DNA from: CAZSSM01 sp964609385
GTDB lineage: Bacteria; Planctomycetota; Planctomycetia; Isosphaerales; Isosphaeraceae
Assembly (NCBI GenBank): GCA_964609385.1
Contig: CAZSSM010000021.1
Location: 1-64,000, forward strand
DNA: 64,000 nt
Reading direction: 5' to 3'
Shown: piece after piece, positions 51,080 through 60,671 of the stretch
How positions within the stretch are numbered: the first letter of the stretch is position 1
Layout: every line of letters begins with the position of its first letter
Position numbers and translations under genes: made by a program
Notes under the pieces: generated by a model
Databases searched by the model: none
What the model saw: the letters and a program-made list of their open reading frames with translations, nothing else
What the model was told of the DNA's origin: nothing

Positions 51080-51241
51080 ACAAACCTCAACGGGTAAAAC
51101 CCGCACCGATCGGCCTCGAGGAGCTAGGCTTTCGGTAATCAAAGGGGCACCAAGGGCGCGGATCGCATCCCGAAGACGTCCCCATGCGATCGGCTTTCCG
51201 CGCTCCACGACCTCATGCGTTTCAAAGCAGGAGTTGTTCTG

Positions 51242-51472
51242 ATGGGGAATCATGTTTCCGAACTCGAGATCAAACCGAGGCGCTCGGCCCGATGGTTCCG
51301 CTTCCTCCGGGAGCAGTCCGGAGTGACCGCGCCGGAATACGCGACGATGCTCGGCCTGATCCTGTTGGCCATCTTCGCTGCCATCGGGACGCTCGGTGAG
51401 ACGTTCGGTGACCAATGGCAAGCCAATGCCGACCATATCATCGATCACGTCAACGAGGCCGCGAACAACTGA
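51242..51472 (+). CDS. Flp/Fap-type pilin (lone)
   Basis: Type IVb pilin subunit of 76 residues. AGGAG sits eight bases before the ATG at 51242; the frame also opens at 51215. The signature is the hydrophobic core after a charged leader: FLREQSGVTAPEYATMLGLI, with the glutamate at position +5 of the mature protein, followed by LLAIFAAIGTLGETFGDQW. Flp pilins are assembled by Tad secretion genes and form adhesive fibres. No tad gene lies near, so assembly must depend on a locus elsewhere, or this is an orphan pilin. Confidence 0.85.
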   Translation: MGNHVSELEIKPRRSARWFRFLREQSGVTAPEYATMLGLILLAIFAAIGTLGETFGDQWQANADHIIDHVNEAANN

Positions 51473-51625
51473 GCCGGCCAACAACAGAAATGGTCGACGA
51501 TGACCGAGACCGACTGACTCGGGTAAACTGGATTTTGGTGGGCGTGGCAGTGATGGGATCGTTGGGTGGTCCGTCTCGAGCCGAGGCCCCTGCCCGTCCG
51601 GATTCCCGAGCGCGACGTCGTTGTA

Positions 51626-52969
51626 ATGAAGATTCGATGCTTGCCCGAAGATTTTCGGGTCGAGGAGGTTTTGGCCGACGAGCCGGGACGCTCCGGGAGC
51701 CATACCCTCTACCGCTTGGAGAAGCGGGGCCTGGGCACGATCGAAGCGATCCAGACGATCGCGCGTCGATGGAACCTTCCGATCGATCGGCTCCATCACG
51801 GGGGCTTGAAGGATCGCCATGCCGTCACAATCCAGTATCTGACGGCTTCTCGAGGTCCTCAACAACCGATCCACGAGGCAAGGCTCGACCTGACGCCGAT
51901 CGGTCGTCGTGAACGTCCCTTCGGCCCTCGCGACTTCACCGGCAATCGGTTCGCGATTGTCGTCCGCCACCTCCGCAACGACCAGAAGCGCCCGGTTCTC
52001 GACGCCCTGGCCACGCTGGCTCAGGACGGCTTACCCAACTACTTCGATGACCAGCGGTTCGGCTCGTTAGGCGTCAGCGGCGAGTTCGCCGCTCGCGCCT
52101 GGTTTTTGGGCGACCACGAACGCGCCTGTTGGTTGGCCTGGGCCGATCCCAATCCGCACGACCGTCCCCGCGATCGTCGTCAACGCGCCCTGATCCGCGA
52201 CCACTGGGGTCGATGGGCCGAGGCCAAGGCGGCCCTGGACCGATCCCACGCGCGGAGTCTCGTCACCTTCCTGGTCGACCACCCGCAGGACTTCCGACGC
52301 GCTTTCGGACTCTGGAGACGCCCCCTGCGATCCTTAGTCTTCTCCAGCTATCAGAGCCACCTCTGGAACCGGACCCTGGCCGCGCTGATCGTCAAACTCT
52401 GTCGACCCGACCAACTCGTCGAGCATCCGTTCCGCGCATCGAGGTTGCCGATCCCGGTCCGGCTCGATCCCGAACAGGTGGCCGCATTCGGCGGTTGGAC
52501 GATCCCCCTGCCCTCCGCGCGTCAGAAGCCGACTGACGATCCGATCGACCGTGCCGCGATTCGGGTCGTCGAAAGCGACAGATTGGCCTGGGACGATCTC
52601 CGGATCCGCGGCCTGAAAGACCTCTACCTGGCTAAAGGGAATCGGCCGGCCCGGATCACCCCGCAAGAGATCGAATTCTTTTGGGCTGCGGACGAACTGC
52701 ATCCCGGGCGCTCCAAGGTGACTGTCCGCTTCTTCCTGCCCCGTGGTGCCTACGCGACCATGCTGATCAAGCGGATCCAAGCCGTGCTCGGTCTTGACGG
52801 GAAAACGCACGAACCGCCCTCCGTCATGGAGGCGGAAACACTTTCCGAAGGAGACGACTCCAGTCAGACCGAACCACTCGCGACGGAGGTCCGATCAGAG
52901 GTCAGAACCGAGGCTGAGTCTCAAGCTCAAGCCTTGGCCGAGGATCGGAATGCTGCGGAGTCCTCGTGA
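51626..52969 (+). CDS. truD: tRNA pseudouridine(13) synthase
   Basis: TruD-family enzyme that makes pseudouridine 13 in tRNA, 447 residues. The start at 51626 (MKIRCLPEDFRVEEV) begins with the family's conserved opening. The catalytic aspartate lies in HHGGLKDRHAVTIQY, and PNYFDDQRFGS follows. The family's inserted TRUD domain covers about residues 150-300, and the C-terminal RSLVFSSYQSHLWNRTL segment is typical. The last 60 residues are acidic low complexity (EGDDSSQTEPLATEV). Its stop shares a base with the next gene's start, so TruD and the RluA-type synthase are coupled. Confidence 0.94.
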   Translation: MKIRCLPEDFRVEEVLADEPGRSGSHTLYRLEKRGLGTIEAIQTIARRWNLPIDRLHHGGLKDRHAVTIQYLTASRGPQQPIHEARLDLTPIGRRERPFGPRDFTGNRFAIVVRHLRNDQKRPVLDALATLAQDGLPNYFDDQRFGSLGVSGEFAARAWFLGDHERACWLAWADPNPHDRPRDRRQRALIRDHWGRWAEAKAALDRSHARSLVTFLVDHPQDFRRAFGLWRRPLRSLVFSSYQSHLWNRTLAALIVKLCRPDQLVEHPFRASRLPIPVRLDPEQVAAFGGWTIPLPSARQKPTDDPIDRAAIRVVESDRLAWDDLRIRGLKDLYLAKGNRPARITPQEIEFFWAADELHPGRSKVTVRFFLPRGAYATMLIKRIQAVLGLDGKTHEPPSVMEAETLSEGDDSSQTEPLATEVRSEVRTEAESQAQALAEDRNAAESS

Positions 52970-53721
52970 TGGCCGTATCCGGACCCTTAGACATCCTTTT
53001 TGAGGACAATCATCTCTACGCAATCAATAAACCGGCCGGACTGGCTTCGCAACGCGACGAGACCGACCGTGAGGCGGCCGTTGATCTGGTCCGTGAGGAG
53101 ATTCGGGTCCGCTACGACAAGCCGGGCAACGTTTACCTCGGGCTAGTCCACCGGCTCGATCAGGTCACCTCGGGCGCGCTCATGCTAGCCAAGACGAGCA
53201 AGGCGGCCGGTCGACTTACCGAACAGTTCCGGCTCGGAACTGTGGAGAAGCACTACCTGGCGATCGTTGAGGGCGATCGTGAGGTCGATGAGGGGCTTTG
53301 GATCGATTGGCTGCATAAAGACCCGGCCATCAATGCGGTCCGAGTTGTCGACGGGCCGTGCGACGGGGCCAAGGAAGCACGGACGTTGGTGGTCGTCCGG
53401 GAACGCTGGGGCGACTATCAGACCCTCGAGTTACGCCCCGAGACTGGTCGCGGGCATCAACTCCGGACGCAATTGGCCGCACGCGGGCTCCCGATCCTCG
53501 GCGACACCAAATATGGTTCGACCGTCCGCCTCCATGCCGAGGATGGGGGCCGACGGATTGCGCTGCATGCAGCCCGACTCAGCATTGTTCACCCGACACG
53601 TCGGGAAGACCTGGTGATTGAGGCACCGATGCGACCGGATTGGCCCGTCTTAGACCGTGCCATCCCTCCGCGACCACCTGACCGCCCCAATAGGCGATCG
53701 GGAAGGCCGAGATCGAGATGA
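52969..53721 (+). CDS. RluA/RluD-family pseudouridine synthase
   Basis: RNA pseudouridine synthase of 250 residues without an N-terminal S4 domain. Motifs: LYAINKPAGLASQ, catalytic Asp64 in LVHRLDQVTSGALM, RLTEQFRLGTVEKHYLAIV, LELRPETGRGHQLRTQLA and GDTKYG. The target (rRNA or tRNA) cannot be read from sequence. It is coupled to truD, forming an RNA-modification pair. Its 3' end runs 143 bases into the convergent lipoprotein gene on the other strand; the last 20 residues are Pro/Arg-rich and are probably a late extension. Confidence 0.92.
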   Translation: MAVSGPLDILFEDNHLYAINKPAGLASQRDETDREAAVDLVREEIRVRYDKPGNVYLGLVHRLDQVTSGALMLAKTSKAAGRLTEQFRLGTVEKHYLAIVEGDREVDEGLWIDWLHKDPAINAVRVVDGPCDGAKEARTLVVVRERWGDYQTLELRPETGRGHQLRTQLAARGLPILGDTKYGSTVRLHAEDGGRRIALHAARLSIVHPTRREDLVIEAPMRPDWPVLDRAIPPRPPDRPNRRSGRPRSR

Positions 53722-55264
53722 CCAGGCCCACCATCGGCCGCCAGCCGTACGCGTTGAGGATCGGACCGGAGTCCTCGGGAGTCGAGGGCTTTCGTCGATT
53801 CGGAGACGTCGAGATATCGGAACTTTTCGTGATCGTTGAGGGATCGAGCCCGGTTCCGGAGAACGCCGAGACCGCTGTGGTGGTCGTTGGGTCATCGCTC
53901 GAACCTGCAACAGACTCGAGGAGCCGGGACGGATCGTCGAGGTCCGCCACCGGAGCGGTGATCCGTTGGAGAGACGCTTCGAGGGTAGCCCATTCCTCGG
54001 GTGTGTCCAGGCCAAGCGCCTCGGCCTGATCGCGGACGATTCCGAGATCGCCCCGTTGGTTCGAGGCGTGCAGCAAATACCAAAGTGCTCCGGTCCGGCG
54101 GCCGTCGCGATCGAATAGATAAATTCGTGACACGTGGGAATCCTCAAGGATTTCCTGGAGCCAGTCCAAATCTTCGACAGTGACGGACCGCTCGTCTAGG
54201 GGTAGCGGGAGGTGTCGGAGCCGAAGGCGAAGGGCCTCGCGGGCGAACGAGGCGGGAATCGTCTCGGGATCGCGGAGGTCGATCAACGTCGAGTAGTCCC
54301 GCTCGGCCAGCCAGGCGAGGCCAATCGCATCGGGCTCAGAGCCGGCCGAAATATGTTGCGAAAGGGCCACGAAAGAAACCAAAGGGATCGCCACGCGCTC
54401 CGCATCATGCGAACGAGCCTCCGGGGTTGCCGGAGGCTCGTCGTTGACGTCTTGTTGGGCGAAGTGGCGGACGATCTCCCGGGTCATCGCCCGGTGCTCA
54501 CGAGGCGGTGGACGATCCACATTCTCATTCGCTGCCGGAGGTTTGGATGCCGATGAACGAACGGAGTCCGAAGACTGCGGGCCGGATAACTCGGGAGTTT
54601 CGAGGAGCTCATTAAAGTTGGCTGACCTCGGGGGAATTTGAGAATCGATCGATCGAGAACGCGTCGCCGTCGGGACTGCCTGGTTGTCAATCGCCGCGTC
54701 GCGTCGGTGATCAGGGACCGGTGGCGAAGACGTATTAGACAAAGCCTGCCCGATCCGAGGCTCGGTGGATGTCGTCCGAGGAGAAACCCCAGGGTTACCG
54801 CGGGAGCCCACCGGATTAGGAATGACTTCGTCGGGTCCAACATCATCGAAGTTCGGATCGAAATCTCTGAACGTATCGTCAAGGTCAAGCGGATCTTGCG
54901 GAGCACCGTCGTCGTCAGGAAGGGTTCCGAAGGGATCTCCTCCACGATCGAAGGACGGATCATTTGATGGATCGATAATCTGCGAGCCGGGTGGCGTGGG
55001 ATCGATGATCACTTCCTCGCCCGGTGCGAACTGTCCACCGAAGCTGCCGAGACCAGAGCCACCCCCGAGAAACAGTTGTGGTTCCGTACGCGGGACGCGG
55101 AAGCTCTGCTGCGGTCGACATGCGTAGTTCTTACATCCGAGACCGGACAGGGTCCCACTAAACATGAGCGCAATGAAGATCCCGCGGAAAATCGGGGCGG
55201 CTCCGTGCCGCAGCATAGGGGTGCCCACAACGTCAAGCAGGTGTCGGTTTCGTCGATGATTCAT
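53579..55264 (-). CDS. Lipoprotein with cysteine-less phosphatase-like domain
   Basis: Predicted lipoprotein of 561 residues. The start at 55264 places the lipobox at FSGTLSGLGC near residue 42. A long disordered, acidic and Pro/Ser-rich region (about 60-300) leads to a fold resembling dual-specificity phosphatases: AIGLAWLAERDYSTLIDLRD, RLRHLPLPLDERSVTVEDL, then the loop IYLFDRDGRRTGALWYLL. The canonical HC-x-x-G-x-RTG loop here has F/D instead of the cysteine, so catalysis by the usual mechanism is lost. A hydrophobic segment (PMVGLVISISAFPIAYWGG) near the end anchors it. It may bind phosphorylated ligands or be structural. Confidence 0.78.
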   Translation of the reverse strand: MNHRRNRHLLDVVGTPMLRHGAAPIFRGIFIALMFSGTLSGLGCKNYACRPQQSFRVPRTEPQLFLGGGSGLGSFGGQFAPGEEVIIDPTPPGSQIIDPSNDPSFDRGGDPFGTLPDDDGAPQDPLDLDDTFRDFDPNFDDVGPDEVIPNPVGSRGNPGVSPRTTSTEPRIGQALSNTSSPPVPDHRRDAAIDNQAVPTATRSRSIDSQIPPRSANFNELLETPELSGPQSSDSVRSSASKPPAANENVDRPPPREHRAMTREIVRHFAQQDVNDEPPATPEARSHDAERVAIPLVSFVALSQHISAGSEPDAIGLAWLAERDYSTLIDLRDPETIPASFAREALRLRLRHLPLPLDERSVTVEDLDWLQEILEDSHVSRIYLFDRDGRRTGALWYLLHASNQRGDLGIVRDQAEALGLDTPEEWATLEASLQRITAPVADLDDPSRLLESVAGSSDDPTTTTAVSAFSGTGLDPSTITKSSDISTSPNRRKPSTPEDSGPILNAYGWRPMVGLVISISAFPIAYWGGQVVAEGWHGLRRANPVASVPQSPGLPDVSGEQC

Positions 55265-55544
55265 GGGGAGGGACTCCGTGACCCGAATGGACGGCCCGAT
55301 CCCGAAGGGTTGCGCCTCAGGGGCCGAAACTCCTCGCCGACGCGAACGGCCCAACGGCCGATCGAGTTCCAAGCGGCGTTCGACGGAAATCTAACCCGCA
55401 TCCGGCGGATTGCCAAAACCCGGCCACGGAATCTAAAATGTGCCCTCGCAACGACTTGGCCGCAGAGTTCCCGTACCCCAAACGATCCGCGGACCCCGTC
55501 ATCTCATGCGGGGCGCCGCGTCAAATCGAGGCCGAGATTTTCCC

Positions 55545-56894
55545 ATGCGCCGCTCATGGATCCTGCCGGTCACGCTCGCTCTGCTGGCCCTGATCTTCTA
55601 TGGGATCCGGATCGAGGCCGAACCACACTTCCTCGATGAGTCAGCCTACTTTGCCCAGTCTCACTATTTCGAGTTGTACTGGTTGGAGGGGGCTTGGGAC
55701 GATCGGGCTTGGATAGAGTATTCGGCCTACGATCTGCCCCCCCTGCCCAAGTACGTCGTCGGGGCGGCGCTTTGGCTCTTCGGCGAGCCTCGGCCCGACC
55801 CCAATGCGGCGGTCGCCTGGTATCGAGGTCAGACCGCGCAGTACGGCAACGCGGCTCGGCTCCGGATCGCGCGTTGGCCCTCGGCGCTGTTCGGGATGCT
55901 CGGAGTCTTGGCCGTCTATGGGCTCGGTCGACGCCTCGGCGGACCGCGAACAGCCACGATCGCCGCGCTCCTCCTGATGGTCAACCCGCTCTACCGGCTC
56001 CACGCGGCGCGGGCTATGTCCGACGTGATGGCCGAGACCCTGACCTTGACCACGATGGCCGTCGGGATCGGCTGGTGGGCCTCGACGATCCGCCCGCCCG
56101 AACCGCTCACGCTTCGGATTCGGCTGTTGGCCCTGCTCGGTCTGGTGTTGACGTCGGTGTTGGCGGGCCTGGCCACATTGGCCAAGCTCAGCGGTGCCTT
56201 GGCCGTCATCATGATGATCGTTGTCGGAGCGCTGAGCCTGTTTCTGCCGGATGTCGCGATCCGTCGCAAATTCAGTCTGGGACTCGGGATCGCCACGTTG
56301 GGACCGATCAGCGTCCTGGTCTTCGTCCTGCTCAACCCGTTCGTGACGGCCAAGCCCGGACCCGACATACGTCTGCCCGAGGCCTTGGCGACGATCCGAG
56401 ACCAGGGACCTTGGGATCGCCTCCTGATGGCCAAGCGGCACCGAGAAGAGGTCTCGACTAATGCGTCGACAAACCTGTTCCCCGACGACGGCCTGAACGA
56501 CCCGGTGTCGAAGGTCGCCGTGGTCGCCGTACAAGGCTTCGGCCGATTCGGTTTGCTGGGGCCAACCCACTCCGACAGCACGGTCCGGTTCGAGGTCGCA
56601 CAGGACTGGGGCTTGGTGATCTGGGGGCCGTTGGTGCTTTGGGGGGCCTTCGTCTTGTTCGGTATTGGCCGACGTCAACAAAGAGCAGGGGCCGCCCCAG
56701 TGGCTTGGGCCGTCCTGGCCTGCTGGCTGACGGCCTTAGCTGTCGTGACGGCGTTCATCCCACTGGCTTGGGACCGCTATCTGATGCCGATTCAAGGTCT
56801 CTCGTGTCTTCTGGCGGCCTCGGCGATCGACGTGATCGTGCGGGTCGTCTCCCAAGGCTCGCGACGACTAACCGCGAGGACCAACGAGTCGTGA
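55545..56894 (+). CDS. Membrane glycosyltransferase (GT39/ArnT-like)
   Basis: Polytopic membrane protein of 449 residues. The start at 55545 gives MRRSWILPVTLALLALIFYG. The first periplasmic loop carries the DE motif of the GT-C superfamily (HFLDESAYFAQSHYF), followed by DLPPLPKYVVGAALWLFG. Roughly eight to ten hydrophobic segments follow. GT39/ArnT enzymes transfer a sugar from a polyprenyl-phosphate donor to protein or lipid A in the periplasm. Donor and acceptor are unknown. It is coupled by a GTGA overlap to a second membrane protein, so the two probably act together. Confidence 0.85.
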   Translation: MRRSWILPVTLALLALIFYGIRIEAEPHFLDESAYFAQSHYFELYWLEGAWDDRAWIEYSAYDLPPLPKYVVGAALWLFGEPRPDPNAAVAWYRGQTAQYGNAARLRIARWPSALFGMLGVLAVYGLGRRLGGPRTATIAALLLMVNPLYRLHAARAMSDVMAETLTLTTMAVGIGWWASTIRPPEPLTLRIRLLALLGLVLTSVLAGLATLAKLSGALAVIMMIVVGALSLFLPDVAIRRKFSLGLGIATLGPISVLVFVLLNPFVTAKPGPDIRLPEALATIRDQGPWDRLLMAKRHREEVSTNASTNLFPDDGLNDPVSKVAVVAVQGFGRFGLLGPTHSDSTVRFEVAQDWGLVIWGPLVLWGAFVLFGIGRRQQRAGAAPVAWAVLACWLTALAVVTAFIPLAWDRYLMPIQGLSCLLAASAIDVIVRVVSQGSRRLTARTNES

Positions 56895-58444
56895 ATGCCT
56901 CAACCCAACGGCCTGCAAGCACCTGGGTGGCTTGGACCGTCTTCGCCCTGCTGGCCCTCAGCGCGGGGTTCATCTGGCACACTCGGGATTGGAACACCGC
57001 CACCCGCCTGATGCTCACCTATGCCGTGATTGATCGGGGGACATTGACGCTCGACGGCCTGGAAACGCAGACCAACGACATCGCGCGGTTCGGGGACCAC
57101 CCGTATTCCGACAAGAACCCCGGGTACTCCCTGCTGGGCCTGGCCCCCTACGCGATCTACAAGGCCGTACGTGGCCTGCCCGACCACCCGTTGGGGGTCG
57201 AAGCGTTGGCCTATTACGAGACCGACTATGTCGTGACCTGGGCTGTGGCCGGCCTATCGACGGCCTGGGCAGCGTGGGTGGTCATCGCGCTGGCCGGTCG
57301 CTTGGGATGTTCGCCAAGGCAGGCTGCTGCGGTTGGCTTAGCCTACGGGCTCGGCACGCCGGCTTTGGTCTATGCGACGTTGAGCTACGGACACCAGCCG
57401 GCCGCCTGCGCGTTCCTGATCGCGTTGCTGGGCTTGGTCAAGTTGGTCGAGACGCCGGGCAAGTCGATTTGGGCCTGGATGGCGGGTGTTGCGGCGGCGA
57501 TGGGTGCGGTCATCGAGATCCAGCTCGGTCTGATCTCGGCGTTGCTCGGCTTGACCGTGCTCGCCTTGACGATCGCGCGTCGGATCCGACCGTTCGACCT
57601 GGCCGCCTTCGCGCTCGGTGCAGCGGGCCCCTCGGCGATCCTGATGCTCTACAACACCCTGACTTTCGGCGCCCCTTGGGAACTGAGCTACTTCCACCTC
57701 GATAACCAGTTCCGTGGACTCCATACCGGAGATAACCCCTTGGGCCTTCAAGGACCGGACACGGATTTAATTCCACGACTGCTCTGGAGTTGGTCGCGCG
57801 GTCTGATCGTCCACGCGCCGGTCTTGATCCTGGCTCTGCCCGGGCTCGTCGCCTTGTCGTTGACAAGACGCTGGCTGATCGCCGGGATCTCGACTGCGTC
57901 GGTCGTCGCGATCCTCCTGGTCAACCTGAGCTATCCGGCCTGGACCGGTGGGATGACGACCGGCCCGCGATTCCTGCTGCCGACCATCCCGTTCCTGATG
58001 ATGGCCGTGGCGGCCTTGGTGCCCCGGCTCGGCCGTTGGGGCGTCCCGATGATCCTCCTCCTAGCGCTTCCCGGATTCACACTGGCCTGGATGTATCAAG
58101 CGGCCGGAGCGCGACTTCCGTATCTGCCGGAGGGCAATCCGATCACCGAGGTGCTCTGGCCGGTCTGGACCGGTCAAGGACGACCGGCCTACATCACCTC
58201 CGAACTCTGGCTGGCGCGGTCGTTGGTCGAAGTCTTGGCGCCCGAGGCCGTCGAAGGGTTGCCCAGGACTTGGGCCTGGCTCTCCTACCTGCCATTGATA
58301 CTGGTTCAAGTCGTCGGAGCCTGGCTGATCCTGGCATGGAGCCCGGCCGATGCCCGCGTCGATGGCGTTAGCGATCCCGAGGCCCCGACAGCTCCGCAGG
58401 ATCAGGCCGGTCGGCGTGTGAGCGAGGCGGACGAGTCGGCTTGA
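56891..58444 (+). CDS. Polytopic membrane protein, probable GT-C glycosyltransferase
   Basis: Membrane protein of 517 residues, start GTG 56891 overlapping the preceding stop. Hydrophobic segments alternate with short loops throughout. The first loop HTRDWNTATRLMLTYAVIDR to HPYSDKNPGYSLLGL is the family's most conserved region, comparable to GT-C proteins acting on lipid-linked sugars, though a clear DE motif is not obvious (TLTLDGLETQTND). The C-terminal 40 residues are acidic and soluble. The role is inferred from the adjacent GT39-like gene. It is convergent with the GT9 gene, overlapping by 43 bases. Confidence 0.72.
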   Translation: MNASTQRPASTWVAWTVFALLALSAGFIWHTRDWNTATRLMLTYAVIDRGTLTLDGLETQTNDIARFGDHPYSDKNPGYSLLGLAPYAIYKAVRGLPDHPLGVEALAYYETDYVVTWAVAGLSTAWAAWVVIALAGRLGCSPRQAAAVGLAYGLGTPALVYATLSYGHQPAACAFLIALLGLVKLVETPGKSIWAWMAGVAAAMGAVIEIQLGLISALLGLTVLALTIARRIRPFDLAAFALGAAGPSAILMLYNTLTFGAPWELSYFHLDNQFRGLHTGDNPLGLQGPDTDLIPRLLWSWSRGLIVHAPVLILALPGLVALSLTRRWLIAGISTASVVAILLVNLSYPAWTGGMTTGPRFLLPTIPFLMMAVAALVPRLGRWGVPMILLLALPGFTLAWMYQAAGARLPYLPEGNPITEVLWPVWTGQGRPAYITSELWLARSLVEVLAPEAVEGLPRTWAWLSYLPLILVQVVGAWLILAWSPADARVDGVSDPEAPTAPQDQAGRRVSEADESA

Positions 58445-59520
58445 GTCGTGGGTGTTGGGACGACCGCTTCAAGGGCGCGATCGACGAGAGGCCAGACGCG
58501 TTCGGGCGTCAGCTCGGCCATGCAGGCCATCGAGCTGCAGCGCTTGAGATAGCTGGCCGCGCAATGCACGTCGGTGGTGATCGACTCGGCCCGAGGGCCA
58601 TAAGGGCCGGTCCGGACCGGATCGGTGCAGGTGTAAATCCCGATGACTCGAGTACCGGCCGCGGCAGCCAAATGGAGCGGCCCGGTGTCGTTGCTGATCA
58701 GGACGTCGGTCGCCTCAGCCAAGGGGGCCAGGTCGGCCAGCCGGGTCCGACCACAGAGGTCGCGGTAAGGGACGCCATCGAGGTGCTCGATGAGTTCGTC
58801 AACGAGGCTGCGGTCTTCCGGCGCTCCCCAGAGCACGATCGCGACGCGTCGGGTGGCCCAGGCGCGTCGGGCGATCGCGGCGAAAGCATGGGGCGGCCAA
58901 CGCTTGGTCAGCCAACGTGCACCGATGTTGAGGCCCAACCGTGGACGTGGTAAATCGCCCAATCGATCGGCGATCTGCCCCCGGGCCGTCTCCTCGACGA
59001 CCAACCGGGCCTGGGGACCCCGATCGGCCCCAAAGGCTTGTGCCACACCCAGCAATCGGTCGATCGCATGCGTCCGGTCTCGGTCGTCGACGACCCGATC
59101 GGTGTAGCAGAACCGCGCCCCCTCACGAGCCGAGGTCAGGCCGACCCGGATCGGCGCGCCGGTGGCCAAGGCCATCAGGCCTGACCGGAGCAACCCCTGC
59201 AGATCGATGGCGAGGTCGAACCGGCCTGCGCGGAGCGTTCGAGCGAATTGAGCCAAGTAGGGCCAGGCAGTCGGCCCGAACGAGGCGCGTTGGCGATCGA
59301 AGCCGATCACGCCGTCCAGATCGGGATGCCCCTCAACCAAGGAGCGGAGGTTCTCGTTGACGACCCAGGTGATCGATGCCTCTGGCCAATGGGCTCGCAA
59401 GGCCGCCAAGGTCGGCAGAGCGTGGACGATGTCTCCCAGCGAACTCGGCTTGATCAAGGCCAGCCGGCGCGGTCGGATCGCGCGCAGTTGGTCCAGACGT
59501 TCGGTCTGACGCGTCGGCAC
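58402..59520 (-). CDS. Family 9 glycosyltransferase (heptosyltransferase-like)
   Basis: GT9 enzyme of 372 residues resembling lipopolysaccharide heptosyltransferases. N-terminal: RLALIKPSSLGDIVHALPTL and DLAIDLQGLLRSGLM. C-terminal donor domain: LGLNIGARWLTKRWPPHAF, LCGRTRLADLAPL and the conserved VLISNDTGPLHLAAAAGTRVIGIYT. Such enzymes add heptose or similar to lipid A core. The start is GTG 59520 with a G-rich ribosome site. The preceding 65 bases form the divergent spacer to the hydrolase gene. It suggests an LPS-type outer membrane glycan. Confidence 0.92.
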   Translation of the reverse strand: MPTRQTERLDQLRAIRPRRLALIKPSSLGDIVHALPTLAALRAHWPEASITWVVNENLRSLVEGHPDLDGVIGFDRQRASFGPTAWPYLAQFARTLRAGRFDLAIDLQGLLRSGLMALATGAPIRVGLTSAREGARFCYTDRVVDDRDRTHAIDRLLGVAQAFGADRGPQARLVVEETARGQIADRLGDLPRPRLGLNIGARWLTKRWPPHAFAAIARRAWATRRVAIVLWGAPEDRSLVDELIEHLDGVPYRDLCGRTRLADLAPLAEATDVLISNDTGPLHLAAAAGTRVIGIYTCTDPVRTGPYGPRAESITTDVHCAASYLKRCSSMACMAELTPERVWPLVDRALEAVVPTPTTQADSSASLTRRPA

Positions 59521-59669
59521 GTCGAGCCCCCCTTCCTTCGTTCCCTCAAGTCATTCAGGCGCGTACCCTATCTCCGTTTCCCCCTTTGGACAATCACACA
59601 ATCGGGAACGGCCGCCTCGTCGATACGATCTCGACGGTGTGGCTCCAGCCCGGCGGAGCGACGACCCTG

Positions 59670-60671
59670 ATGTGGTATCTCCATGCTTGGATCGCCTTGA
59701 GCCTGCTGCCGAAGCCCATTGAGATCCCCGTCGAGGCCGACCCGCTCGAAGCGGACATCCCACGTCCCTTCGTCCTAGCCAACGACGGTTCGATCACAGC
59801 GCGGTTCGCGCGGGTTCGGGTTACGGACCGCTACCAAATCTGGAGCGTGCGTTACCCGTCGCCGATCGTCTCGCCCGACCCGATTAATAATGTCGTGCCG
59901 GCCGACTACTATCGGCCCAACGGTCCGGGGCCGTTCCCCGGCGTGGTCGTGCTGCATATCCTGGGGTCGGACTTTGCGCTGTCACGGTTCCTGGCGGCGC
60001 GGTTGGCTGATGCAAACGTAGCGGCCCTGTTCGTTAAGCTGCCCTACTACGGTGAGCGACGACCGCCGGAGATGCCGAGACGCCCGTCCTTGACCCGCGA
60101 TCGGGAGCGGACCTTAATTGCGATGCGACAGGGGATCTGCGATGTCCGTCGAGGGATCGACGTCCTGGCATCGCTTCCGGAGATCGACCCGGATCGTCTG
60201 GGCGTTACTGGGATCAGCCTGGGCGGGATCGTCTCATCGGTCGTAGCTGGGGTCGACCCCCAGGTCGGTCGCGTTGTGCTCCTATTGGCAGGCGGTGACC
60301 TAGCCACGATTCTCTGGGAGTCGTCCGAGCGCGAGGCGGTCCAACTCCGACGCGATTGGACTGCCCAGGGTCAGACGCGCGACGACCTCGATGCGCTGGT
60401 CCGCCCGTTCGATCCATTGACCCACGCCGAGGGGTTGCGGACGAAGGCGGTTTTCCTGATGGCTGGGCGCGCCGATCGCGTGGTGCCCCCTGAGTCGACG
60501 CGTCGGCTCTGGGACGCCGCTGGACGACCCGATCTGACTTGGTTCGACTGCGGCCATTACTCGGCCGTCGCCTACCTGTTGCCGGCCATCCGCCGGACCG
60601 TCGCGCACTTCCAGGAGGAGCCTGAGAGATGGTCTCAGCCGACCACAACAACCCCGACCTCGAACCGGTAA
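59670..60671 (+). CDS. Alpha/beta hydrolase (exported or membrane-associated)
   Basis: Serine hydrolase of 333 residues. The ATG at 59670 gives a short hydrophobic leader (MWYLHAWIALSLLPK); an in-frame TTG at 59586 would add 28 residues and is judged less likely. Features: PGVVVLHILGSDFALSRFLA, FVKLPYYGERRPP, nucleophile in LGVTGISLGGIVSSVV, acid in FLMAGRADRVVPPES and histidine in WFDCGHYSA. The arrangement resembles acyl esterase and DUF1100-like hydrolases; substrate unknown. Its end overlaps the next gene by 43 bases. Confidence 0.82.
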   Translation: MWYLHAWIALSLLPKPIEIPVEADPLEADIPRPFVLANDGSITARFARVRVTDRYQIWSVRYPSPIVSPDPINNVVPADYYRPNGPGPFPGVVVLHILGSDFALSRFLAARLADANVAALFVKLPYYGERRPPEMPRRPSLTRDRERTLIAMRQGICDVRRGIDVLASLPEIDPDRLGVTGISLGGIVSSVVAGVDPQVGRVVLLLAGGDLATILWESSEREAVQLRRDWTAQGQTRDDLDALVRPFDPLTHAEGLRTKAVFLMAGRADRVVPPESTRRLWDAAGRPDLTWFDCGHYSAVAYLLPAIRRTVAHFQEEPERWSQPTTTTPTSNR

